37,113 nt of DNA, from NCBI GenBank assembly GCA_014859275.1, contig JACUUO010000012.1, positions 1 to 37,113 on the forward strand, written 5' to 3'. Below are positions 29,860 through 37,113 of this stretch, in pieces. The notes under the pieces were generated by a model. The model worked only from the letters and a program-made list of their open reading frames with translations, ran no database searches and was not told where the DNA came from. The DNA is from Actinomycetota bacterium (GTDB lineage: Bacteria; Actinomycetota; Aquicultoria; Aquicultorales; Aquicultoraceae). Within the stretch, counting starts at the first letter, position 1. Each line of letters starts with the position of its first letter. A program made the translations under genes and the position numbers.

Positions 29860-31299
29860 GTGAGGAAGGCTTTAATTAGTGCTTTAGCGGTAGTGTTTGC
29901 GCTTGCGATGGTCGACGTTGCGCTGGCTGCCGAGCCTACTGGCTATAAGAGCGATGGTAACCCGTATTGGACCTATAAGGATCGCTTTGACCCGGCAACC
30001 AAAGGTGGTAAGAACGAGGGTGGATATGCGCCATTTGAGGATGAGGATGATACCAGGTATTTAAGTACTCCGCATGGAGGTTTCGATACCGCCAGCAATA
30101 AGTGTAAGATCTGTCATGCAACCCACCGCTCAGAGGGTGCATATTTTATGCTAAGGGCGGACAGTCAGGATGATGCCTGTTCTTACTGTCATATTGGAGG
30201 GAGCGCACACTCAAACAAGACCGTCTACGACCTTAACAATAATGGTAAGCAGACGACAAATGGTCATACAATCGGTGCGAGCGCAACGATTCCGGATAGC
30301 TCTGTTTACCAGTGGATCGAATCGGTAACCCTCTCGACCACCGATAGCGATGGAAATATTATTAGTGAAACCATCAAGGTGCGCCGTTACAGCGCAGTGC
30401 GGAACAAGATGTTCCGCATTACACGCCATCATGGCCATAACGCTGCCGGGAGTGGTAGAAGCGGTTATTTAAGGATCGGCCCCCTTGCACTTAGCTGCAT
30501 AAATTGCCATCAGCCACACAACGCTAAGAACTTGATTTGGAAGCCATTGGAGTTAGAAAATGGCACCCAGCTGGCAAGCGGATACAAGCTACTAAGGTTG
30601 ATGCCATCTGGCTCTGTCTGGGGTAGCGCTTACAATGGTGTAGCGATCGTTAATTACGATGAGGGCATGCGGGAGTGGAAGCCCTACACTGGGTATAGGG
30701 GAAATAGCGTGGAGCAGGCCTATGTCAATGCTGCAAATGTCATAAAGGTACCTGAGACCAACCTATCAGCCGCTAATACCGGTCGTGGACACACCATCTA
30801 CACCGAGTTTGAGGGCATAAGGGGAGGGAATAATCCAGACCGCGATCCACAGACTGTCAACCAGTACGCTTTATCTCCATGGTGCGCCGATTGCCATAAC
30901 CTAAATATCGGTTACTGGAATGATACAGGCGCAGAGTTTGGTTACAGAAGTTATGCACATAGGACTCACCCAGTACCATATATCGGTGCCAACAATGGTC
31001 CGGGACAATGCTACAGCTGTCACAGAAACGACTTACCAGCAGAGCCCCGTGGTAGTCCTTGCGAAACTTGTCACTTCGGTCCAGGTACTTATAGGATGAC
31101 TAACGACAATATCGATGGGGCTGGAACCGCATCTGATTTCCCACACAGTGGTCGCAGTGATTCCGTTAAGCTACTCGGCAATTTCGTTGGCTACATGGAT
31201 GCTGACGGTAATCGACAGATAAAAACTGAATCAATCACCCTGGATTCTCTCGATGGAGTCTGCCTGAGGTGTCATACCGGTGTCGGTACAAACCAATAA
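29860..31299 (+). CDS. Secreted multihaem (7 x CXXCH) cytochrome c
   Basis: The GTG at 29860 is preferred over a frame opening at 29800. GAGGTGG lies 7 bases upstream, and the product then begins with a clean signal peptide (RKALISALAVVFALAMVDVALA, cut before AEP). Seven haem-attachment sites follow: CKICH (about 30103), CSYCH, CINCH, CADCH, CYSCH, CETCH and CLRCH (about 31262). Their spacing is uneven. The mature protein (about 455 residues) would be exported and loaded with c-type haem, acting in extracellular or periplasm-like electron transfer. No quinone oxidoreductase or porin gene is adjacent, so the partner is unknown. Confidence 0.92.
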   Translation: MRKALISALAVVFALAMVDVALAAEPTGYKSDGNPYWTYKDRFDPATKGGKNEGGYAPFEDEDDTRYLSTPHGGFDTASNKCKICHATHRSEGAYFMLRADSQDDACSYCHIGGSAHSNKTVYDLNNNGKQTTNGHTIGASATIPDSSVYQWIESVTLSTTDSDGNIISETIKVRRYSAVRNKMFRITRHHGHNAAGSGRSGYLRIGPLALSCINCHQPHNAKNLIWKPLELENGTQLASGYKLLRLMPSGSVWGSAYNGVAIVNYDEGMREWKPYTGYRGNSVEQAYVNAANVIKVPETNLSAANTGRGHTIYTEFEGIRGGNNPDRDPQTVNQYALSPWCADCHNLNIGYWNDTGAEFGYRSYAHRTHPVPYIGANNGPGQCYSCHRNDLPAEPRGSPCETCHFGPGTYRMTNDNIDGAGTASDFPHSGRSDSVKLLGNFVGYMDADGNRQIKTESITLDSLDGVCLRCHTGVGTNQ

Positions 31300-31325
31300 A
31301 ACGAATCCATTTGATAAGGGCTAGA

Positions 31326-31484
31326 TTATTCTAACACTCCTTCTCCAGTTTTTACCTGTTCATATGGAATCGCATAATTACGTTTTACATCCTCTTCTAG
31401 CTCTCTTACCTGGTTCACCGCTATATTATAACCTGCAAACTTCTGGTCCACGCCCGCCTTATATGCATAAATTGCTAGGCTCAT
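31326..31484 (-). CDS. Possible small protein (52 aa), function unknown
   Basis: The reverse strand encodes MSLAIYAYKAGVDQKFAGYN and continues through QVRELEEDVKRNYAIPYEQV to a TAA. AAGGA lies about 9 bases before the ATG. The composition is balanced and soluble, with a charged helix in the middle. It occupies the only gap in this region, on the opposite strand to both neighbours. No family was recognised. Confidence 0.4.
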   Translation of the reverse strand: MSLAIYAYKAGVDQKFAGYNIAVNQVRELEEDVKRNYAIPYEQVKTGEGVLE

Positions 31485-31595
31485 CAGCGATAATCCTTGC
31501 CTTAACCCTTATTTTTCCTCTAAAATAGTAGTCTACGATTGTGATTAGACATTTGCCCTGATAATTAAATCTCTACTCGATTTGGAGGTATAGCA

Positions 31596-32804
31596 TTGAC
31601 CGATTTAAAGTTAGATAGTTTTGATCTTAAGCATTCCTTTGTGGGTATCGATCAGTCTAAGATTAAAATTGATGATACTACCCTACGCGATGGGGAGCAG
31701 ACGGCGGGCGTCGTTTTCTCAAATCACGAAAAGATAAGGATTGCACAGCTGCTCGACCAGGTTGGCGTCGCTCAGATTGAGGCTGGTATCCCAGCAATGG
31801 GAGGGGACGAGAAGGCGGTAATTAAAGAGATAGCAAGTCTTGGCCTCCGAGCAAGTGTTCTCGGATGGAACAGGGCGGTTATACGCGATATCCAGCATTC
31901 AATAGATTGCGGCGTCGATGCTGTCGCGATTTCAATCGCAACCTCCGACATACATATCGAGCATAAACTGAAAAAGGATCGCCAGTGGGTTATAGGTAGC
32001 GTTATCGAAGGTGTGAAGTTCGCAAAGGAGCATGGCCTGTATGTCTCCGTTAACGCAGAGGATGGCTCCCGAGCCGACTTTAATTTTATGGTCGAATTTG
32101 GCCTAGCTGCCAAAGAAGCGGGTGCCGATCGTATACGGTTCTGCGATACAATCGGCGTTCTTGATCCATTCCAGACCTTCAGGATCATTAAAGACTTCAG
32201 AGAAGCGGTCGGTTTAGAGATAGAGATGCATACCCATAATGATTTCGGTATGGCAACGGCAAACGCGCTTGCCGGGATCAAAGCCGGCGCTACTTGGGTC
32301 AATACCACAGTAAATGGCCTTGGCGAGCGCGCTGGTAACGCCGCTCTTGAAGAGGTCGTTATGGCGATGAAATATCTAGGCCATATTGAGCTCGGCTTTA
32401 GGACCGAAATGTTCCGCGAGCTCTCCGAGTACGTTGCTAGGGCATCTGCGAGGACCATCCCGATATGGAAGGCGATTGTTGGTACAAATGTCTTTGCACA
32501 TGAGTCGGGCATACACGCCGATGGTATTATAAAAAATCCACTGACATATGAAGTCTTTTCACCAGAAGAGGTGGGCCTTACAAGACAGCTGGTTATCGGT
32601 AAGCATTCCGGTTCGGCTTCTATTGTAGCGAAATTTAAAGAGTTCGGCATAGAGCTTGACCAGGAATCGTCCCAGAAGATCCTCGCCGAGGTGAGAAAGG
32701 TATCGGTAGAGTTAAAGCGCTCCTTATTTGAGAAGGAATTGGTATATATTTACCAGGATTACCTGCGCAGGCACGGAAAGGAGATAGATCCGAGCTGTGG
32801 GTAA
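31596..32804 (+). CDS. Re-citrate synthase or homocitrate synthase (NifV/LeuA-like)
   Basis: The 402-residue TIM-barrel enzyme has the DRE-TIM signature DDTTLRDGEQTAGVVF, the metal-binding MHTHNDFGMATANAL and NGLGERAGNAALEEV, then FAHESGIHADGI. It condenses acetyl-CoA with a 2-oxo acid. Sequence alone does not separate homocitrate synthase from the Re-type citrate synthase of anaerobes. The neighbours (aconitase-type large and small subunits and an isocitrate-dehydrogenase-type enzyme) favour citrate made from oxaloacetate and acetyl-CoA, feeding 2-oxoglutarate and glutamate. The TTG start has GGAGG 7 bases upstream. The stop overlaps the next start by 8 bases. There is no LeuA-type regulatory domain. 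Confidence 0.85.
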   Translation: MTDLKLDSFDLKHSFVGIDQSKIKIDDTTLRDGEQTAGVVFSNHEKIRIAQLLDQVGVAQIEAGIPAMGGDEKAVIKEIASLGLRASVLGWNRAVIRDIQHSIDCGVDAVAISIATSDIHIEHKLKKDRQWVIGSVIEGVKFAKEHGLYVSVNAEDGSRADFNFMVEFGLAAKEAGADRIRFCDTIGVLDPFQTFRIIKDFREAVGLEIEMHTHNDFGMATANALAGIKAGATWVNTTVNGLGERAGNAALEEVVMAMKYLGHIELGFRTEMFRELSEYVARASARTIPIWKAIVGTNVFAHESGIHADGIIKNPLTYEVFSPEEVGLTRQLVIGKHSGSASIVAKFKEFGIELDQESSQKILAEVRKVSVELKRSLFEKELVYIYQDYLRRHGKEIDPSCG

Positions 32805-34050
32805 AACAATCGTAGAAAAGGTACTGAGCGAGCACAGCGGAGTCGATGCATATGCCGGAGATATAGTGGTAGCCGAGATTGACGCAGCGCTGGTGCAGGA
32901 TGGCACAGGGCCGCTCGCCGTTCAGCACTTGCAGAAACTAGGGATGGAGAAGGCCGCGAAGCCAGAGCGTACGGTGCTTTTCATCGACCACGCAGCGCCA
33001 AGTCCCAGGAAAGAGCTGTCCAATGCCCACAAAATATTGAGAAATTTTGCCGCCAAAACGGGCGCAATTCTATCGGAGGTCGACGAGGGCGTCTGCCATC
33101 AGCGGATGGTTGAGGACTTCATGAATCCCGGCGAGGTGCTGATAGGCGCTGATTCACATACCTGCACTGCAGGTGCGCTCGCCGTATTTGCTACTGGTAT
33201 GGGATCGACCGATGTGGCCATCGGCATTGCATCCGGTAAGACCTGGCTGAGGGTGCCGGAGACGTTCAAGATATATGTTACCGGTGAGTTCAAAAAAGGC
33301 GTGTATCCAAAAGACCTGATGCTTCATTTCATTGGGATGATTGGCGCTGATGGCGCAACGTACAAGGCGTTAGAGTTCTGTGGTCCAACTATCAATGCGA
33401 TGGATATGTCAGGAAGATTTACGCTGGCCAATATGGCTGTTGAGGCCGGTGCTAAAGCAGGCCTTTTTAACTCTGACGAGACAACAAAGGGGTATTTGGA
33501 GGAGCGTGGACGGAGTGATAAGTGGCGCCCGGTTTCGGCTGATGAAGATGCGCTCTACGAGCGGGTTTATGAAATAGATGTAAGCGATCTCGAACCGACC
33601 ATATCGTGCCCGCACGTGGTTGATAATACCAAGACAATAAAAGAAGTTGAGGGTACCAAGGCCGATCAGGTATTTATTGGTACCTGCACTAATGGCAGAA
33701 TTGAAGATTTAAGGGTTGTCGTGCAAATAATGGCTGGAAAGAGCCGCAATCCAGATACCAGACTTCTGATCTGCCCGGCATCGAAGCAGGTTTACCTACA
33801 GGCGATAGAAGAGGGCCTGTTGGCAAAACTTATTACGGCCGGAGCAGCGATAATTAATCCGGGCTGTGGGGCCTGTGTGGGCGTCCATGCAGGTATCTTA
33901 GGAGACGACGAAGTCTGTATCGCCACCCAGAACAGGAATTTCCAGGGGCGCATGGGTAATCCCGAAGCCTTTATATACTTAAGTTCCCCTGCGGTTGCCG
34001 CCGCAACCGCGATTGAGGGAGCAATAGCGGACCCAAGGAAGTATTTGTAG
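32797..34050 (+). CDS. Aconitase/homoaconitase/isopropylmalate isomerase-type large subunit
   Basis: The 417-residue product contains the Fe-S ligands of the family: a Cys in GTCTNGRIEDL and two in NPGCGACVGVHAG. It also has IDHAAPSP, GADSHTCTAGALAVFATGMGSTD and NRNFQGRMGNP. Two-part enzymes of this type dehydrate and rehydrate citrate, homocitrate or isopropylmalate. The small subunit gene follows after a 216-base repeat-rich gap. The GTG start overlaps the upstream stop (GTGGGTAA), so translation is coupled. Placed between a citrate-synthase-like and an isocitrate-dehydrogenase-like gene, it is best read as an aconitase. Confidence 0.88.
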   Translation: MGKTIVEKVLSEHSGVDAYAGDIVVAEIDAALVQDGTGPLAVQHLQKLGMEKAAKPERTVLFIDHAAPSPRKELSNAHKILRNFAAKTGAILSEVDEGVCHQRMVEDFMNPGEVLIGADSHTCTAGALAVFATGMGSTDVAIGIASGKTWLRVPETFKIYVTGEFKKGVYPKDLMLHFIGMIGADGATYKALEFCGPTINAMDMSGRFTLANMAVEAGAKAGLFNSDETTKGYLEERGRSDKWRPVSADEDALYERVYEIDVSDLEPTISCPHVVDNTKTIKEVEGTKADQVFIGTCTNGRIEDLRVVVQIMAGKSRNPDTRLLICPASKQVYLQAIEEGLLAKLITAGAAIINPGCGACVGVHAGILGDDEVCIATQNRNFQGRMGNPEAFIYLSSPAVAAATAIEGAIADPRKYL

Positions 34051-34266
34051 GGTCCAGGGTCCGGGGGCCAGGGGCCAGGGACAAAATTGGTGAATCGGTG
34101 AATGGGTGAGTCGGTGAATGAGAGATGTCATCCTTATAGGAACGAAGTGGAGTCGAAGGATCTAAATAATAATAATCTATACTATTAGGGTTCACCTACA
34201 ATACTTACCCACACCTATGAACTATGAACTATGAACTACGAACTATAAACTAATCCGGAGGATTAA
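34051..34266 (+). repeat. Non-coding gap filled with simple tandem repeats
   Basis: Three low-complexity blocks occur. GGGTCCAGGGTCCGGGGGCC-type words lie at 34050-34082, repeated GGTGAATCGGTGAATGGGTG words at about 34090-34120, and ACTATGAACTATGAACTA words at about 34215-34250. No gene is present. CCGGAGG at the right end is the ribosome-binding site of the next gene. Confidence 0.65.
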
Positions 34267-34770
34267 ATGCAAATTAAAGGCAAAGCGTTCAAATTTGGAG
34301 ATAGTATAAGCACGGATCACATAGCTCCCGGGAGGCTTTTCCACTTGAGGACGAACTTACCTGAGCTTGCAAAGCATGTACTTGAGGATGCTGACCCGGA
34401 GTTCGCAAAGAAGGTTCAGCCTGGTGACCTCGTTGTGGCAGGTAAGAACTTTGGTTTGGGCTCAAGCCGAGAGCATGCCCCAACCATTATCAAGCTGGCG
34501 GGGGTCGGCGTGGTCTTGGCCCGATCGTTTGCACGCATCTTCTATCGCAACGCCATTAACGTGGGCTTGCCAGTTCTTATCTGCGATACAACCCAGGTCG
34601 ATCAGGATGACGAGCTTGAGGTCGATATCGGGAAGGGCGAGGTTAGAAACATCACTAAGGGTATAACGATTCAGGCAAAGCCGCTGCCAGACGTCATGGT
34701 CAAAATTCTAAATGATGGCGGATTGCTGGAGCATTTCCGCAAGCACGGCGGATTCGCCTTGGACGCGTAG
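34267..34770 (+). CDS. Aconitase/homoaconitase/isopropylmalate isomerase-type small subunit
   Basis: The 167-residue swivel subunit has FGDSISTDHIAPGR, then GLGSSREHAPTIIKLAGVGVVLARSFARIFYRNAINVGLPVL. The YLRT/GSSREHA pattern selects the substrate in this family. Here the substrate-specificity loop after ISTDHIAPGR reads LFHLRTNLPE, which is like homoaconitase-type proteins. It pairs with the large subunit upstream. GGAGG lies 6 bases before the ATG. Confidence 0.9.
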   Translation: MQIKGKAFKFGDSISTDHIAPGRLFHLRTNLPELAKHVLEDADPEFAKKVQPGDLVVAGKNFGLGSSREHAPTIIKLAGVGVVLARSFARIFYRNAINVGLPVLICDTTQVDQDDELEVDIGKGEVRNITKGITIQAKPLPDVMVKILNDGGLLEHFRKHGGFALDA

Positions 34771-35007
34771 AGTTTGGTATAAACCGACTCGTATACGGGT
34801 TCATATTGCATCGAGGGGCGGAGATGAACTCCGCCCCATAAAAAACAAAGGCGGGTACGAGGGACTCAAGGGCGACACAGGGTCCGCCCCTACATTAAGC
34901 GAAGCTGTAAAGATTTTGTAGGGGTCGAGTTTATCTCGACCCTTTTAGGGCAGAGCTTGTCTCCGCCCCACGATAAGGTAAAGAGGCTGGCAAAGAAAGG
35001 TGAACAA
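34771..35007 (+). repeat. Gap with GC-rich dispersed hairpin repeats
   Basis: GGGGCGGAG/CTCCGCCCC form a 9-bp hairpin at about 34813-34835. GGGTCGAG (34922-34929) and CTCGACCC (34935-34942) form another, followed by TTTT, so it may act as a weak terminator. GGGTCCGCCCCTACATT and GTCTCCGCCCCACG are related words. A frame running through the last 51 bases into the next gene is judged untranslated. Confidence 0.6.
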
Positions 35008-36072
35008 GTGGTACATACAATTACACTAATTCCCGGCGATGGGATAGGGCCGGAAATTTCGGAGGCAATGCGCCGTGTGGTCGAGTCGACTGGCGTAAAA
35101 ATTGACTGGGATGTACAGGAGGCCGGAGCGGATGTTATGGACAAGTACGGCACCCCACTCCCCGATCATGTACTGGATTCAATAAAGAAGAATAAGGTTG
35201 CTGTAAAAGGCCCAATCACTACCCCGGTCGGCAGTGGGTTTAGAAGCGTGAACGTTGCCTTGCGAAAAGAACTCGACCTCTACACTAACCTACGCCCTGC
35301 GTACAGCTTAAAGGGGGTGAAAAGCCGTTATGATGATATCGACCTGGTAATCGTCCGCGAGAATACTGAGGATTTATATGCCGGTATTGAATTCGAACAG
35401 GGGAGCAGAGAGGCAGGGGAACTGATCGATTTCCTTAAAGCTCGCGGTGCGAAGATGCGCCATGAGGATGCCGGCATCAGCATAAAGCCGATATCGATTA
35501 CCGGTACCGAGCGCATAGTCAGATTTGCTTATGAATACGCCCGACGTGAAGGACGTAAAAAAGTAACGGCCGTGCACAAGGCGAATATAATGAAATACTC
35601 TGACGGGTTGTTCCTCCGTGTTGCAAACGAGGTTGGCGAGCAGTATCCAGATATTGAAACGGAAAACAGGATCGTTGATAACATGTGCATGCAGCTTGTA
35701 CAAAAGCCGGAGCTTTACGATGTGATCGTCTGCCCTAATCTTTATGGCGACATACTAAGCGATCTCTGCGCGGGCCTTGTTGGCGGTCTAGGGATGGCCC
35801 CAGGCGCAAATATCGGTGAGGAACATGCGGTCTTTGAACCAGTGCATGGCAGTGCACCAAAATACGCCGGCCAGAATAAGGTCAACCCGAGTGCACTCAT
35901 ATTAACGAGCGTTTTAATGCTGCGACACATCGACGAGAGGGAGGCCGCCGACAGGGTGCTTAAAGCAACAAGAGATGTGATCACCGAGGGCAAGCGCATA
36001 ACATACGATCTCGGGGGAACCACTGGAACATCACAGATGGCGGATGCTATTATAGATAAAATTCAATCTTAG
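35008..36072 (+). CDS. NAD(P)-dependent isocitrate dehydrogenase (IDH/IPMDH family)
   Basis: The product (354 residues from the GTG at 35008) begins [23 protein letters not shown] lies 5 bases before this GTG; an earlier TTG (34957) starts inside a repeat and is unlikely. The substrate loop [23 protein letters not shown] has the Ser, Asn and Arg arrangement of isocitrate dehydrogenases, not the loop of isopropylmalate dehydrogenase. The catalytic Tyr/Lys ([22 protein letters not shown]) and [10 protein letters not shown] are present, as is the cofactor region [15 protein letters not shown]. It converts isocitrate to 2-oxoglutarate and completes the route begun upstream. Homoisocitrate cannot be ruled out as substrate. 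Confidence 0.88.
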   Translation: MVHTITLIPGDGIGPEISEAMRRVVESTGVKIDWDVQEAGADVMDKYGTPLPDHVLDSIKKNKVAVKGPITTPVGSGFRSVNVALRKELDLYTNLRPAYSLKGVKSRYDDIDLVIVRENTEDLYAGIEFEQGSREAGELIDFLKARGAKMRHEDAGISIKPISITGTERIVRFAYEYARREGRKKVTAVHKANIMKYSDGLFLRVANEVGEQYPDIETENRIVDNMCMQLVQKPELYDVIVCPNLYGDILSDLCAGLVGGLGMAPGANIGEEHAVFEPVHGSAPKYAGQNKVNPSALILTSVLMLRHIDEREAADRVLKATRDVITEGKRITYDLGGTTGTSQMADAIIDKIQS

Positions 36073-36101
36073 GGTCCTGGTTGCTGGTTGGGGGTATCTT
36101 T

Positions 36102-36836
36102 GTGAGGTTTAAACGAGGCTTGATTATAGCAGGCCTCGCTTTTATTGTTTCTGTCATAATATGGTTGGCAATCCCATCGCCCACATCAAATGTTGCAGTG
36201 CATGTAGCAAAGGTGGCGTTAGATGAAGCTGGAAGCAGAGTTGCAGGCGAGATTGGAGGTAAAACCATGCCGCCTGTAGAAAAGCCCCCCGAATCAATCG
36301 CCCTAAAAGAGGCTTGTCGTAAGCATGGGGTATCCTTTCCTCCGCAAAATATACACATAGTCGTAGATAAATCCGAATTCAGGCTCTATCTATACTCTGG
36401 TAGCAAGCTGATTAAAATCTATCCAGTAAGCCTGGGAAGCAATCCGGTGGATGATAAGGTAAGGCAAGGAGATAGATGTACGCCGGAAGGTGAGTTTTAT
36501 ATCTGCCAGAAGGCCGAGAACCCGGAGAAGGCTTTCTTAGGTTCACGCTGGATGCGCTTGAGCTACCCTAACAAAGAGGATGCGGCGCGCGGGCTTGCCG
36601 GTGGGCTGATAGATCGATCTACCGCACGTGATATAAATAAGGCGATAGATGAGCGAAAAACGCCGCCCCAAAACACACCTCTTGGTGGAGGCATCGGCAT
36701 TCATGGCGGAAGCTTTGATTGCTTCGGCAAAATGGTGGTCACCTGGACGGCGGGCTGCATCGCCCTATACGACCATGACATCGAAGAGTTCTATGATTAC
36801 GTTGAGGTCGGGGCACGAGTAGTGGTTAGGAAGTAA
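36102..36836 (+). CDS. Membrane-anchored L,D-transpeptidase (YkuD domain)
   Basis: The GTG at 36102 has GGGGGT 7 bases upstream and is preferred over a TTG at 36081. The product (about 244 residues) starts with a basic segment and one membrane helix (LIIAGLAFIVSVIIWLAI). An extracytoplasmic YkuD domain follows (IHIVVDKSEFRLYLYSGSK ... GIGIHGGSFD ... TWTAGCIALYD). The catalytic His and Cys are the HGG and the AGC. It would make 3-3 cross-links or attach proteins in peptidoglycan. It follows the dehydrogenase by 29 bases but is unrelated in function. Confidence 0.9.
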   Translation: MRFKRGLIIAGLAFIVSVIIWLAIPSPTSNVAVHVAKVALDEAGSRVAGEIGGKTMPPVEKPPESIALKEACRKHGVSFPPQNIHIVVDKSEFRLYLYSGSKLIKIYPVSLGSNPVDDKVRQGDRCTPEGEFYICQKAENPEKAFLGSRWMRLSYPNKEDAARGLAGGLIDRSTARDINKAIDERKTPPQNTPLGGGIGIHGGSFDCFGKMVVTWTAGCIALYDHDIEEFYDYVEVGARVVVRK

Positions 36837-36842
36837 CTCAAA

Positions 36843-37022
36843 CCCTTCAACGATTAAGAAAAAAATGTCTCCATCATGTAATAACGTGGTAAATAACCTC
36901 GCACAGGTATCTAACGGTATAATGCCTTGCTTAAAGTTCATCTCACGTGTGAGCGGATCGTTAGCCCATCTATATACCAGCATGAGATCGTTTTGATTTG
37001 CAACCCGAACCCGCAGATCCAT
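36843..37022 (-). pseudogene. Truncated GNAT acetyltransferase fragment (PseH-like N-terminus)
   Basis: From an ATG at 37022 the reverse strand reads MDLRVRVANQNDLMLVYRWA and continues NDPLTREMNF...HDGDIFFLIVEG. This is the start of a GNAT acetyltransferase of the kind found in nonulosonic-acid pathways. The similarity ends after about 60 residues. The frame then runs into the antisense of the transpeptidase gene and stops at 36765. The acetyl-CoA-binding part is missing, so this is a remnant left by a deletion. The frame is open upstream of 37022 to 37097, but the domain begins at MDLRV. Confidence 0.6.
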
Positions 37023-37113
37023 AACTACATCACCATAAGTGTTTATAACCCGAGGCATATAAAAACTAACCAGAAACGGACTAACTAATATTGACACCCG
37101 ACCATGCGTTCAG

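Noticed and set aside
31772-32650. 292-codon reverse-strand frame opposite the citrate/homocitrate synthase-like gene
   Set aside because: It is the antisense shadow of a well-supported enzyme gene and encodes no recognisable protein.

Overview
The window looks like a moderate-GC chromosome segment from a Gram-positive-type, probably anaerobic bacterium. Supporting signs are S-layer homology domains, a LysM polysaccharide deacetylase, a YkuD L,D-transpeptidase, a eukaryote-like Ser/Thr kinase, a seven-haem cytochrome, gatCAB and strong Shine-Dalgarno (SD) sites before many genes. A deep Actinobacteriota or Bacillota-like lineage is my inference. The rRNA cannot be used for placement because it is aberrant.

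Layout. 1-10.1 kb holds signalling and envelope genes: a ribbon-helix-helix regulator with a palindromic operator, a Ser/Thr kinase, a secreted SLH metallophosphoesterase, a frameshifted multi-PAS protein without an output domain, a dCache-HAMP-SpoIIE phosphatase, a ferritin-like protein, a flippase-like membrane protein and a small membrane protein. 10.2-10.7 kb is a gene-free, highly structured stretch ending in an apparent free-standing RNA with its own promoter and terminator. 10.9-17.0 kb is an rRNA operon (16S-23S-5S, no spacer tRNA) with promoter, boxA-like leader, a perfect 23S processing stem and tandem terminators. 17.1-23.1 kb is a mixed set: a DUF5714-type protein interrupted by an in-frame UGA, a sulfite-oxidase-type molybdoenzyme, a DUF5658-like membrane protein, a CoA-binding protein, a secreted coiled-coil protein, a UPF0280 protein and a deacetylase. 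23.3-29.5 kb carries ligA, a CPBP protease and gatC-gatA-gatB. 29.9-36.8 kb carries a multihaem cytochrome c and a four-gene set (citrate/homocitrate synthase-like, aconitase-type large and small subunits, isocitrate dehydrogenase) that would take oxaloacetate and acetyl-CoA to 2-oxoglutarate, then an L,D-transpeptidase and an acetyltransferase remnant.

The most unusual item is the rRNA operon. The 5S is ordinary. Compared with E. coli rRNA recalled from memory, the 16S and 23S keep their helices, with several two-sided compensatory changes in nearly invariant pairings (central pseudoknot, 530 pseudoknot, 790 stem). Yet the functional loops are changed: decoding site, 790 loop, H69, peptidyl-transferase loop, A- and P-loops and sarcin-ricin loop. 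The anti-SD sequence is absent and the L1 stalk appears replaced by a 62-nt palindrome that also occurs in the 16S. Since neighbouring genes use SD sites, the cell must carry another, canonical rRNA operon; this one is either a structurally constrained divergent paralogue or an unusual pseudo-operon.
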